Of a DNA stretch of 64,000 bases, positions 33,776-43,239 are shown piece by piece. The DNA lies in NCBI GenBank assembly GCA_910588845.1, contig CAJURU010000005.1:62001-126000 (forward strand). The letters are read 5' to 3'. Made by a program: the position numbers and the translations under genes. Position 1 is the first letter of the stretch, and the number at the start of each line of letters is the position of its first letter. Source of the stretch: an uncultured Lachnospiraceae bacterium (GTDB lineage: Bacteria; Bacillota; Clostridia; Lachnospirales; Lachnospiraceae). The notes beneath the pieces are model-generated. The model saw only the letters and a program-made list of their open reading frames with translations. It did no database searches and was not told the origin of the DNA.

Positions 33776-36160
33776 ATGAGCGAAGAATACAGGAGAATTC
33801 CGGCAGTGGCGCTTAGGGGGATGACAATTCTTCCTGGGATGGTGGCGCATTTTGACGTGAGCAGGAATAAGTCGATTAAGGCAATCGAAAATGCCATGGT
33901 AGAAGACCAGATGGTTTTTCTGGTCACACAGAAGAATATCAATATAGAGGACCCGACGGTAGATGATTTATACTCCGTCGGGGTACTTGCCGTAATTAAA
34001 CAGGTAATCAAGCTCCAGAATAATGTGGTGCGGGTGCTGATTGAGGGTGAAAAGCGTGGATATCTGGTAAATTTGGCCTCTGAAGAATGCCTTTTTGCAA
34101 AGATAGAGCTTTTGCAGGAAGAGGACGAGGGGGAATTGTCTGAAGATATGAAAGAGGCGATGATCCGCGGTGTGAAGGAGACATTTGGCCGTTATTGTAT
34201 ATTGAATCCCAAGCCGGGTAAGGAACTGGCCAAGCAGATGCAGGATATTCATGAGTTAGGCAGGCTTTTGGATGATATCGGAAACAATCTTCCCGTGAGT
34301 TTTGAGGAAAAGCAGAGGCTTCTGGAAGCGGGTACGATGCAGGAACGCTATGAGGCCTTGCTGATAATACTGTTAAATGAAATTAATGTCATTCAAATTA
34401 AGGCAGAATTTCAGAGCAAAGTAAAAGAAAAGGTTGATAAGAACCAGAAAGAATATATCCTCAGGGAGCAGATGCGCTTAATCCGTGAGGAACTTGGAGA
34501 AGACAACACCGTATCGGAAGCAGATCATTTTCTCGAAGAGACCGAGAAACTTGACGCAGAACAGGAAGTAAAGGATAAACTGAAAAAGGAAATTGAACGC
34601 TTTAAGAATGTCTCTAGTAATTCTTCCGAGAGCGCGGTGATTCGCGGTTACATTGAGACTTTGTTGGAACTTCCCTGGAATAAGTCATCTAAGGACAATA
34701 AGAACCTCGGGGATGCCGAGCGAATTCTCGATGAAGATCACTACGGTATGGAGAAAGTCAAGGAGCGTATGCTGGAATTTCTTGCAGTGCGCAACCTGAC
34801 GGAAAAGGGAGACAGCCCGATTATCTGTCTGGTCGGCCCGCCGGGAACGGGTAAGACGAGTATCGCGCGTTCCGTTGCGCGCGCATTAGATAAGCAGTAT
34901 GTGCGTATCAGTCTGGGCGGCGTCCGCGATGAAGCGGAAATTCGCGGCCATAGGAAAACGTATGTCGGCGCCATGCCGGGCCGCATTGCCAATGGGTTGA
35001 AAAATTCCGGTGTGAAAAATCCCCTGATGCTGTTGGACGAGATTGACAAGATTAGCAGCGATTACAAAGGTGATACGGCGTCTGCCTTGTTAGAGGTGTT
35101 AGACAGCGAGCAGAATAGCAAATTCCGTGACCATTATGTAGAATTGCCGATTGATTTGTCGGAAGTGTTGTTTATCGCTACGGCCAATTCCTTGCAGGAT
35201 ATTCAGAGACCTCTGCTCGACCGCATGGAGATTATTGAAGTCAGCAGTTATACAGAGAATGAGAAAGCGCACATTGCCAGAGAACATCTGATTGCCAAAC
35301 AGATGGAGAAAAATGGTCTTAAACCGGGACAGCTTTCGATTAGCGACCGCGCGCTGGGAAAATTAATTCGCGGTTATACAAGAGAAGCGGGCGTGCGTAA
35401 TCTGGAACGGAAGATTGGCGAGATCTGCCGCAAAGCGGCAAGAGAATTGTATAATGAAGAATTTCCAGCCGGGCAGCAGGGTAAAGAAGCGGAAGGTAAG
35501 GAAGAAAGCCAGAAGAGAAAAAAGAAAAAAGCGATTAAAGTTACAGAAAATAGATTGGAAAAGCTATTAGGAAAAGAAAAATATAATTATGATGTAATAA
35601 ATGAAAACGACGAGGTGGGTATCGTTCGCGGTCTTGCATGGACAAGCGTAGGCGGAGATACGTTGCAGATCGAGGTCAACATTATGCCCGGCAAAGGCGA
35701 GTTTCAGCTCACCGGACAGTTGGGAGATGTGATGAAGGAGTCGGCGCAGGCGGGAATCAGTTATATTCGTTCCGTCAGCGAGCAGTATCGCATTGACAAA
35801 GAATTTTTTAAGGAATATGACATTCATATCCATATCCCGGAGGGCGCCGTGCCCAAGGACGGCCCTTCTGCCGGAATTACCATGGCCACGGCGATGTTAT
35901 CAGCGATTACAAAGCGCAAAGTGCGTAAGGATGTGGCGATGACAGGAGAAATTACGCTGCGCGGCAGAGTTCTGCCAATCGGCGGTTTAAAGGAAAAGAC
36001 TTTGGCGGCGAAGAACGCCGGGATTAAGACGATTTGCGTGCCTAAGAAAAATGAGCCGGATATTGAGGAGATTTCCCAGGAGATCAAGAAAGGCTTAGAG
36101 ATTGTTTTCGTAGAAAATATGGAACAGGTTTTAGAGACGGCGCTGGTTAAGGAATCATAA
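33776..36160 (+). CDS. lon: ATP-dependent protease La (Lon)
   Basis: This is a 794-residue LonA-type protease. It has an N-terminal LAN domain (about 8-205), an AAA+ domain with Walker A GPPGTGKTSIAR, and a C-terminal protease domain. The catalytic Ser is in KDGPSAGITMATAM and Lys in GGLKEKTLAAKNAG. A Lys/Glu-rich linker (about 565-600, KEESQKRKKKKAIK) lies between the ATPase and protease domains. It starts 12 bases after clpX and is likely co-transcribed. Confidence 0.97.
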   Translation: MSEEYRRIPAVALRGMTILPGMVAHFDVSRNKSIKAIENAMVEDQMVFLVTQKNINIEDPTVDDLYSVGVLAVIKQVIKLQNNVVRVLIEGEKRGYLVNLASEECLFAKIELLQEEDEGELSEDMKEAMIRGVKETFGRYCILNPKPGKELAKQMQDIHELGRLLDDIGNNLPVSFEEKQRLLEAGTMQERYEALLIILLNEINVIQIKAEFQSKVKEKVDKNQKEYILREQMRLIREELGEDNTVSEADHFLEETEKLDAEQEVKDKLKKEIERFKNVSSNSSESAVIRGYIETLLELPWNKSSKDNKNLGDAERILDEDHYGMEKVKERMLEFLAVRNLTEKGDSPIICLVGPPGTGKTSIARSVARALDKQYVRISLGGVRDEAEIRGHRKTYVGAMPGRIANGLKNSGVKNPLMLLDEIDKISSDYKGDTASALLEVLDSEQNSKFRDHYVELPIDLSEVLFIATANSLQDIQRPLLDRMEIIEVSSYTENEKAHIAREHLIAKQMEKNGLKPGQLSISDRALGKLIRGYTREAGVRNLERKIGEICRKAARELYNEEFPAGQQGKEAEGKEESQKRKKKKAIKVTENRLEKLLGKEKYNYDVINENDEVGIVRGLAWTSVGGDTLQIEVNIMPGKGEFQLTGQLGDVMKESAQAGISYIRSVSEQYRIDKEFFKEYDIHIHIPEGAVPKDGPSAGITMATAMLSAITKRKVRKDVAMTGEITLRGRVLPIGGLKEKTLAAKNAGIKTICVPKKNEPDIEEISQEIKKGLEIVFVENMEQVLETALVKES

Positions 36161-36231
36161 TCTTGAGTGTCAAACGCTCAAGCAGAGCAGGTTTCTAAGC
36201 GCTAAATCCAGTAGAAGAGGAGTAATATATT

Positions 36232-36879
36232 ATGGTAATCAAATCAGTTGAATTGGAGATTGTCTGCGGCGTTACCAGCAAGGTGCCGAATACGGACAAG
36301 CCGGAGGTAGCGTTTGCGGGAAAGTCGAATGTCGGCAAATCCTCGCTGATTAACGGTTTGATGAACCGTAAATCTTTGGCTCGCACATCTTCTCAGCCGG
36401 GGAAAACGCAGACCATCAATTACTATAATATCAACAATTGCATGTATCTGGTGGATCTGCCCGGCTATGGCTATGCTAAGGCATCGGTTAGAGAAAAAGA
36501 AAAATGGGGAAAGATGATTGAAAATTATCTTCACGTCTCCAAGCAGCTTAAAGCAGTTTTTTTGTTGGTTGATATTCGCCATGAGCCTTCCGCAAACGAC
36601 AGACAGATGTATGAGTGGATCGTTTACCAAGGGTACGACCCGATTATCATTGCCACTAAGCTGGATAAGATTAAGCGCAGCCAGGTGGCAAAACATATAA
36701 AGATGATGAAGGAAGGGCTTCATGCCAAACCGCAGACGATAGTGCTTCCATATTCTGCACAGACAAAACAAGGCAGGGAGGAGATCTGGAATTTGCTGGA
36801 TGGGCTGCTGGAAATTGAGGAAGCTGCCCCTGACCCCTCTCAGGGGAATATCCAGGGAGGAAGCCATGAAAAAAAATAA
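36232..36879 (+). CDS. engB: Ribosome biogenesis GTP-binding protein YsxC/EngB
   Basis: The 215-residue TRAFAC GTPase is needed for 50S assembly. G1 is AGKSNVGKSSLIN, G2 is the TSSQPGKTQT region, G3 is DLPGYG, and G4 is TKLDK. It follows lon, a conserved adjacency in Firmicutes. Its last 14 bases overlap the start of the metal-binding protein gene. GAGGAG precedes ATG 36232. Confidence 0.96.
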   Translation: MVIKSVELEIVCGVTSKVPNTDKPEVAFAGKSNVGKSSLINGLMNRKSLARTSSQPGKTQTINYYNINNCMYLVDLPGYGYAKASVREKEKWGKMIENYLHVSKQLKAVFLLVDIRHEPSANDRQMYEWIVYQGYDPIIIATKLDKIKRSQVAKHIKMMKEGLHAKPQTIVLPYSAQTKQGREEIWNLLDGLLEIEEAAPDPSQGNIQGGSHEKK

Positions 36880-37774
36880 ATATATCTTTGTATTTCTGAT
36901 GCTGCTTGCCATTTCATTGGCAGGCGGTATTTTTACAGGGGCATATATTCATCTGGATGAGGAGCGGCAGGAACACAAGGGAGTCTACGTGGTAACTTCT
37001 TTTTATCCGGTATATATTGCAGCTCTCAATGTGGCGAAGGGAAGTCCGGGCGTTGTTCTCGAGAACTTGAGCGAGCCGCAGTCCGGGTGTATGCACGATT
37101 ATCAATTGACGCCGCAGGATATGATTCTGTTATCGAAGGCAGATTTGTTTCTGGTAAATGGCGGCGGGATTGAGAGCTTTCTTGCCGACGTGGGTAAGTC
37201 ATATCCACAGCTTGCCATTGTCAAAGCTGCCGATGGTTTAGATTTGTCGGACGATGAGAACGCCCATTTTTGGATGGACACGCGTTATTATACAGGGATG
37301 GTGCGCAGTATAGCGGAGGCGTTGAAGGAAGCGGACCCCGCCAATGCCAGGCTTTACCAGGAGAATGCCGAAGATTACTGCGGGGAGGTTGGCAAGTTGA
37401 CAGAACAAATGGAAGAACTGCGCGAGGCGGCGAAAGGCAAGCCGGTGGTAATTTTCCATGAGGCGTATGAATATGTGGCTGGAGAACTCGGCATGGACGC
37501 TGTGTACTGCCTGGATTTGGACGAGGAACGTCAAATCAGCGCCCATGAGGTGGCGGAAGTGATAGAGGAGATTTCACGGGGGCAGGTATCGGTAGTCTTT
37601 GCGGAGGAGTTGTATGGCAAAGATATGGGCGATACCGTGGAGGCGGAGACACAGGCCAAGGTCTGTTACCTGGATGCGCTGGTGAGGGGGGATTACCGGG
37701 CAGACAGTTATTTATCAGCGGTGCAGGCAAATATTGATGTGTTAAAGCAGGCGTTTCGTTCTGCCGATAAGTAA
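36866..37774 (+). CDS. Zinc/manganese ABC transporter substrate-binding protein (ZnuA-like)
   Basis: The 302-residue cluster A-I metal-binding protein captures Zn or Mn outside the cell. An N-terminal hydrophobic anchor (about 6-27) has no lipobox Cys, unusual for a Firmicute SBP. Metal-ligand positions are visible: His in CMHDYQLTP, His in NAHFWMDTR and His in IFHEAYEYVAGELG; a late acidic ligand is likely around LDAL. There is no His-rich loop. ATG 36866 follows GGAGG inside the engB end. The ATPase and permease genes follow. Confidence 0.88.
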   Translation: MKKNKYIFVFLMLLAISLAGGIFTGAYIHLDEERQEHKGVYVVTSFYPVYIAALNVAKGSPGVVLENLSEPQSGCMHDYQLTPQDMILLSKADLFLVNGGGIESFLADVGKSYPQLAIVKAADGLDLSDDENAHFWMDTRYYTGMVRSIAEALKEADPANARLYQENAEDYCGEVGKLTEQMEELREAAKGKPVVIFHEAYEYVAGELGMDAVYCLDLDEERQISAHEVAEVIEEISRGQVSVVFAEELYGKDMGDTVEAETQAKVCYLDALVRGDYRADSYLSAVQANIDVLKQAFRSADK

Positions 37775-37899
37775 GCCAGGGAATGCATTCGCGTAGAATT
37801 GCCACGAGAACGTAGCTTCGTACATTGGCGTAATAATAATTTGAAAATGTTGGGCAAAACATCAGCGTATAAATTAGAGTTGGAAAAGGATGGGTTCGT

Positions 37900-38646
37900 T
37901 TGCGTAAAATTATCAGGCCCTGCGGGCTGCATTGTATCAAAGTAAATCATCTTGGCGTCGCTTTGGGAGGGCAGGAAATCCTTACGGATATTAACCTTCA
38001 CATTCATTGCGGCAGTTTGAACGTTGTCATCGGACGCAACGGCGCCGGCAAGTCTACGCTAATTCGCGCAATTCTGGGAGATATTGCGCACACAGGAAAT
38101 ATCGAATTTAAGGATCGGGAAAACGGGCATATCCAGAAACTGAAAATTGGTTATGTGCCGCAGTCCATGAATGTGGAAAAGCAGACGCCTGTCAGCGTCT
38201 ATGACATGATTGCCTCATACCAGAGCAATGTGCCGGTATTTCTGATGCGCGGCAAAAAAATCCGCCGTGAGATTGAGGAGCATTTAGAAATCTTTGAGGC
38301 GGGATATCTGCTCGACAAGCAAGTCTGTAATTTATCCGGTGGAGAACTACAACGGGTGCTGTTGTCAATGGCATTGATGAATTCCCCTAATTTACTGTTA
38401 TTGGACGAGCCGGTTTCCGGGATTGACAAAAATGGCATGGAGCTCTTTTATAAGACGATCTATAATTTGAAAAAGAATTATGATTTGGCGGTAATCCTTA
38501 TTTCCCACGATTTGGAATATGTGAAGCAGTATGCGGATAAAGTGGTGCTCTTAGATAAGAGTGTGCTCAGACAGGGCAGTGTGCGGGAAGTCTTTCAGAG
38601 CCCGGAATTTGCTCAGGTTTTTGAGGGCGGGAAGGAGGAAGCATAG
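37900..38646 (+). CDS. Metal ABC transporter ATP-binding protein (ZnuC-like)
   Basis: The 248-residue ABC ATPase has Walker A GRNGAGKSTLIRAIL, signature LSGGELQRVLLSMAL, Walker B LLLLDEP and an H-loop His in LISHDLEYV. It energises uptake with the permease encoded next. The start is placed at TTG 37900; there is no nearby in-frame ATG, and AAAAGGA lies upstream. The 125-base gap to the binding-protein gene holds no obvious terminator. Confidence 0.9.
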   Translation: MRKIIRPCGLHCIKVNHLGVALGGQEILTDINLHIHCGSLNVVIGRNGAGKSTLIRAILGDIAHTGNIEFKDRENGHIQKLKIGYVPQSMNVEKQTPVSVYDMIASYQSNVPVFLMRGKKIRREIEEHLEIFEAGYLLDKQVCNLSGGELQRVLLSMALMNSPNLLLLDEPVSGIDKNGMELFYKTIYNLKKNYDLAVILISHDLEYVKQYADKVVLLDKSVLRQGSVREVFQSPEFAQVFEGGKEEA

Positions 38647-39459
38647 ATGAGTTTTTTCTCCTGGCTGCAATATGATTTTATGAAATATGCGTTTTTGGCT
38701 ATCCTTATCATCACGCCGCTGTTCGGCCTGATGGGAACGATGATCGTCAATCGCAAGATGGCGTTTTTTTCGGACGCGTTGGGTCATTCAGCATTGACAG
38801 GAATTGCTGTGGGCGTAGTGCTCGGCGTGAACAATACCAGCATTTCCATGGTCGTGTTTGCTATCGTGTTTGCCTTACTGCTAAACTTTATCAGCAGTAA
38901 GGTTTCAGCGTCTACAGACACCGTGATCTCCGTTTTTTCCTCTTGCAGCATAGCTCTGGGTCTTGCTATTCTGTCGCAGGGAGGCAATTTCAGTAAATAT
39001 TCCAGCATACTGGTGGGCGATATTTTGAGTATCACGCCCAGGGAGATTTGGTATCTCTTTGTAATTCTTCTGGCCTCGCTGGTATTCTGGTTTTTGGGGT
39101 TTAATAAGCTGTTGGCGGTGAGCCTCAATCGGACGCTGGCCAGGAGCTTGCACATTTCTGCCGGCTGGCTGGAGAATCTCTTTGCCGTGCTGACAGCGCT
39201 GATTGTTATGGTCTCTATTAAGTGGATTGGTATTTTGATCATCAATGCGCTTTTAATCCTTCCTGCTGCGGCGGCGAAGAATATTTCAGAAAATACGCGG
39301 GAATACCACTTTTTTTCAATTCTTTTTTCGGCGTTTTCCGGAGTAATGGGACTGGTGATTTCTTATTATACCAATGTGGCGACGGGACCGACGATTGCCA
39401 TTCTGGCGTCTATCATCTATTTTGCCACTTATTGGTGGGGAAGCCGTAACAATGTATAA
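38647..39459 (+). CDS. Metal ABC transporter permease (ZnuB-like)
   Basis: The 270-residue ABC-3 family permease has about eight TM helices. Family motifs include the N-terminal ALGHSALTGIAVGVVLG segment and KWIGILIINALLILPAAAA. The start ATG follows the ATPase stop directly (TAGATG), so expression is coupled. With the preceding two genes it makes a complete Zn/Mn importer. No Zur or MntR operator was recognised. Confidence 0.92.
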   Translation: MSFFSWLQYDFMKYAFLAILIITPLFGLMGTMIVNRKMAFFSDALGHSALTGIAVGVVLGVNNTSISMVVFAIVFALLLNFISSKVSASTDTVISVFSSCSIALGLAILSQGGNFSKYSSILVGDILSITPREIWYLFVILLASLVFWFLGFNKLLAVSLNRTLARSLHISAGWLENLFAVLTALIVMVSIKWIGILIINALLILPAAAAKNISENTREYHFFSILFSAFSGVMGLVISYYTNVATGPTIAILASIIYFATYWWGSRNNV

Positions 39460-39476
39460 TTTAGGAGGTAATGAAC

Positions 39477-40598
39477 ATGAAACAGTCTACGAAGTATCTG
39501 AAAATACTGGTAAATCTTCTGGTAGCGGCGCTTGTCATTGTATTTCTGTGCGTAATTTTCCCTAAATTAATTACGTTCTTTATGCCGTTTGTGATTGGCT
39601 GGATTATTTCCATGATTGCTAATCCACTGGTGCGCCTGCTGGAAAAGAAGCTGAAAATTGTGCGCAAACACGGCTCTATGATGATTATTATTGCCGTTCT
39701 TGCCGTTGTCATCCTGTTGGGATATCTCGGCGTCAGCAAGCTGGTGGCGGAGACCGGGAATCTGATCGAGAACTTGCCTCAAATTTATGAGAACTGGCAG
39801 CGTGATTTCCAGGAAATCGGGGAGAACCTTGAGATTGTTTACAACAGGCTTCCAAGGGACACGCAGGCGCATCTTGAGCAGCTTGCGTCTAATCTTTCCG
39901 GTTATCTGAGCGGGTTAGTACAGACAATCGGAGAACCCACAGTTGCGGCGACCGGAAATTTTGTGAAAAATGTGCCCAGCGCATTAATTTCTGTGATTAT
40001 GTGTATTCTTTCGGCTTACTTTTTTACAGCGGAACGCCATGAAATATTGCAGGGTATGAGAAAATATGTGCCTGGTGAAATATGGGACAGAGTATCTTCC
40101 GTCATCGCGGAATTGAAACGCGTGGTTGGCGGCTATTTTAAGGCGCAGTTTAAAATTATGGGCGTAGTCTATGTGATTTTATTGGTGGGATTGCTGATTA
40201 TGCGGGTAGGGTATTCGCCGCTGGTAGCGTTCCTGGTGGCGTTTTTGGACGCGCTGCCTTTCTTTGGCACAGGTACAGTGTTGATTCCCTGGGCGGTTAT
40301 CAAATTATTGTCTGCGGATTATGAGATTGCGGTGGGGCTTGTTATCCTTTACGCCGTTACCCAGATTGTGCGCCAGGTGATTCAGCCGAAAATTGTCGGC
40401 GATACGATCGGTATGAATCCTTTGGCAACATTGATTTTTATGTACATTGGTTATAAGATTAGCAGCGTGATTGGTATGATTATAGCGGTGCCGGTGGGAA
40501 TGATTGTAATTAATCTCTACCAGACGGGGGTTTTTGACAATCAAATCCGTTGCGTAAGGGAACTGGTAGCAGATATCAATAAGTTCCGAAAATTATAA
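39477..40598 (+). CDS. AI-2E family (PF01594) transporter
   Basis: The 373-residue membrane protein has about eight TM helices and a long amphipathic region between the second and third pairs (about 75-155, ENLPQIYENWQRDFQEIGE). Family motifs LVAFLDALPFFGTGTVLIP and VRQVIQPKIVGDTIGMNPL are clear. Members export varied small molecules or ions; AI-2 export is known only for some. A SpoIIM/YtvI-like sporulation role is possible. ATG 39477 is eight bases after AGGAGG. Confidence 0.9.
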   Translation: MKQSTKYLKILVNLLVAALVIVFLCVIFPKLITFFMPFVIGWIISMIANPLVRLLEKKLKIVRKHGSMMIIIAVLAVVILLGYLGVSKLVAETGNLIENLPQIYENWQRDFQEIGENLEIVYNRLPRDTQAHLEQLASNLSGYLSGLVQTIGEPTVAATGNFVKNVPSALISVIMCILSAYFFTAERHEILQGMRKYVPGEIWDRVSSVIAELKRVVGGYFKAQFKIMGVVYVILLVGLLIMRVGYSPLVAFLVAFLDALPFFGTGTVLIPWAVIKLLSADYEIAVGLVILYAVTQIVRQVIQPKIVGDTIGMNPLATLIFMYIGYKISSVIGMIIAVPVGMIVINLYQTGVFDNQIRCVRELVADINKFRKL

Positions 40599-40714
40599 CG
40601 GTACATAGCGCATAGAGATTTCGTGATGACCTGAGAGAATATATGTCGATTATTGTGGTAATATCTACCATATTTTTAACATTTATTTCGTAAAAAGTGT
40701 ACAAAGAGAACAAC

Positions 40715-40743
40715 TTGTAATGAAAGGGAAATAAGTATAAAAT
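40715..40743 (+). promoter_or_regulatory. Promoter of the sensor-GGDEF gene
   Basis: TTGTAA (40715-40720) and TAAAAT (40738-40743) are spaced 17 bases, 36 bases before the start. Confidence 0.6.
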
Positions 40744-40779
40744 AAAAGTAATTATAGTTGGGAAAGGATTACTGCTGCG

Positions 40780-43134
40780 ATGAGGGAGTATCAGAAGAAA
40801 CGATATACAATTGCGATTATGCTGGGCGATATGCAGTCCGATTATTCCGGGGAGCTTCTTAGGGGTTTTTATACCTGTGCACAAAAGGAGGATGTCAATA
40901 TTGTATTTCTGATGGGGCCTCGTATTCCACAGTATTGTATGGATGTATTCGTTACGGATTCAGAGGGGGATTACAGTTATCAGTTTGATACTGCCTATGC
41001 CTATGCACATTTTGCGAAGCCGGATGCATTGATTATCACTTATGCGGCTCTCGCGTATTATCAGACAAGAGAGGAGAAGGAGGCGTTTCTCAACCAATAT
41101 GCGGATATTCCATACCTTTTAATTGGCGAGAAGCTGGACGGGTATCCGGCTCCTTCCATGATGTCGGACAATTATAAAGGGATGTGCGCCTGTATTGAAC
41201 ATTTGGTGGTAGAACACGGTTATCGGAAGATTGCTTTTCTCAGCGGGCCTAAGACAAATATGGACGCATTGGAGCGGTTACAGGCTTATTGGGACGTGAT
41301 GGAGGAACATCATCTGCCGGTGAGCGATACCATGATAGCCTATGGCGATTATTCGGTACATGTAAAGAAACAGGTAAAGTATCTTTTAGATAATAATCCG
41401 GGAATTGAGGCAATTGTCTGCGCGAACGACAACATGGCGAAATGCTGCTACCAGGTATGTTCTGCACGCAGCCTCAGAGTAGGCAAGGATATCGCAATCA
41501 CCGGGTTTGACGATGTGGAACTGGCAAGGACAATGGATCCGCTTCTTACGAGCGTGTCCCAGAATGGTTTCCAGTTCAGTTATACGGCGCTCAGGAATGC
41601 TATTATTTTGTGTGAGCGGCGGGTAATGTTTGAACAGCGGCTGCCGGTAGACCTGCATATCAGGGAATCCTGCGGGTGCGATTATGGAAAGAAAAAGTCC
41701 CTGATATTTGCGGACCGCACAGAAAAAGAACAGTATATTATCAAGGCGATGCGAGTCATTTCCACAGAATTGCTGTCTTCCGTTCCTTATCAGGAAGAGC
41801 GCAATCATTATTCGGGATTGATTCTTGATTATTTTAATCATATATATAAGACAATCTGCTTCCAGAACGGGGAAGGGGTCAATCTGGGATATCTGATGGA
41901 TATTTTGCAGGAGCTTACGGATTACGACCATATGTCTATTTCGTTGTTGTTAGAGAATTTGACCAATCTTATACAGGTGCTCATTGCTAACGCACAGAAT
42001 AGCCAGGAACAGGAACAGCTCACGATGGTGTTAGATACAACGCGGCAGTATATTCATTTTGCAAACGTCTCCAAACTGGAGGAGGAAGTCATAGATTCCA
42101 ATCGCAAGAACTGGTTTGTGCCTACACTGGTGCAGGATTTGACCGGCATAGCGACAGAAGACGGATTTACCAAAGCGCTTATCTACATCATGAAACGTTT
42201 CCGCACGATGCAGATAAAAAGCTGCTACATATATCTGTACGATAAACCGATTATCCATAAAGGCGGCATGGATCCTGATTTTCCAGAGAGAATATATCTC
42301 TGCTCCTGGTTTTTGGGAGAAGAAATGGTTTGTTATGAAAAAGAAGAACGTCCATGCGTGACGATGAAGAATGGTTTTACTTCATTTATCAATTCAGAAA
42401 ATCCTATGGCCTTGACGGCGGTCGTGCTTTTTTCAGGTGACAAGCAATACGGCATGATGCTCTGTGAGGCGGCTCAGGAGGACATTCCCTTCTTGCAGCT
42501 TTGCAGCTTGCAGGTGGGGCCGTTGCTGCGGTTCTTAGAACTCAATCAGATGGAGCGGGAGTCGCAGAAGGAATTGCAGAAAAGTTTGCGTACGATTCAA
42601 GAGCAGAACGATATATTAAGTTTTGTCTCAGAGTATGACGAGCTGACGCAGCTTTTGAACCGCCGGGGCTTTATGGAGCGTTCGATCCGTTGCTGCCAGC
42701 AGGGAGAGGGAAAGAAAGCGTTTCTCATATTTGGTGATTTGGACCACCTCAAAGAAATCAATGACTGTTATGGCCATGCGGCCGGGGATTTTGCCATTCG
42801 CGGCGTATCGAACCAACTTAGGGAAATCTTGCCGGCAGATGCAATTACAGCGCGCATTGGCGGGGATGAGTTTATTTCCCTGGTATTTTCGGAAAAAGAG
42901 GATTTTAAACGTGCGGCTATGGAGGATTTGCGCGTTGTCAGCGAACGCTTTAACCGTTTGAGCAAGAAGCCTTATTTTGTGGAAATTTCCATTGGGATTT
43001 ATGAATTCCGGTGCAGTCAGGATACAGACCTCAATGAGCTGATACAGAAATCGGATGAACTCTTGTATCAGGCGAAGGTCAGGCGCAGGAAGAGCGTCAA
43101 GAAGGATATCAAAGATTTTGCAAATATTACATAG
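40780..43134 (+). CDS. Substrate-binding (LacI-type) domain fused to GGDEF diguanylate cyclase
   Basis: This 784-residue cytoplasmic protein lacks signal peptide, TM and HTH. Residues about 8-300 form a LacI/PurR-type periplasmic-binding fold (YTIAIMLGDMQSDYSGELLRGF, CANDNMAKCCYQV, ITGFDDVELARTMDPLLTSV). A helical linker and a GAF-like region (about 440-600) follow. A C-terminal GGDEF domain (about 625-780) has GDLDHLKEINDCYGH and the intact active site ARIGGDEFISLVF. It likely makes c-di-GMP in response to a small intracellular ligand such as a sugar. No RxxD inhibitory site is evident. No EAL partner is nearby. Confidence 0.9.
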   Translation: MREYQKKRYTIAIMLGDMQSDYSGELLRGFYTCAQKEDVNIVFLMGPRIPQYCMDVFVTDSEGDYSYQFDTAYAYAHFAKPDALIITYAALAYYQTREEKEAFLNQYADIPYLLIGEKLDGYPAPSMMSDNYKGMCACIEHLVVEHGYRKIAFLSGPKTNMDALERLQAYWDVMEEHHLPVSDTMIAYGDYSVHVKKQVKYLLDNNPGIEAIVCANDNMAKCCYQVCSARSLRVGKDIAITGFDDVELARTMDPLLTSVSQNGFQFSYTALRNAIILCERRVMFEQRLPVDLHIRESCGCDYGKKKSLIFADRTEKEQYIIKAMRVISTELLSSVPYQEERNHYSGLILDYFNHIYKTICFQNGEGVNLGYLMDILQELTDYDHMSISLLLENLTNLIQVLIANAQNSQEQEQLTMVLDTTRQYIHFANVSKLEEEVIDSNRKNWFVPTLVQDLTGIATEDGFTKALIYIMKRFRTMQIKSCYIYLYDKPIIHKGGMDPDFPERIYLCSWFLGEEMVCYEKEERPCVTMKNGFTSFINSENPMALTAVVLFSGDKQYGMMLCEAAQEDIPFLQLCSLQVGPLLRFLELNQMERESQKELQKSLRTIQEQNDILSFVSEYDELTQLLNRRGFMERSIRCCQQGEGKKAFLIFGDLDHLKEINDCYGHAAGDFAIRGVSNQLREILPADAITARIGGDEFISLVFSEKEDFKRAAMEDLRVVSERFNRLSKKPYFVEISIGIYEFRCSQDTDLNELIQKSDELLYQAKVRRRKSVKKDIKDFANIT

Positions 43135-43161
43135 CATGAAGCAACAGGGCTTTAGAGACAG

Positions 43162-43197
43162 AAAAACGACCCACAAAATGATGTGCGGCCGTTTTTT
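43162..43197. terminator. Terminator between the GGDEF gene and the SpoVB-like gene
   Basis: AAAAACGACC-CACA and TGTG-CGGCCGTTTTTT form a hairpin with a T-run on the plus strand. The matching A-run on the left makes it bidirectional, so it can serve both convergent genes. Confidence 0.8.
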
Positions 43198-43239
43198 GCA
43201 TACTCTTTTTGCTGATTGTTATATCTGCGGTATATGGTT

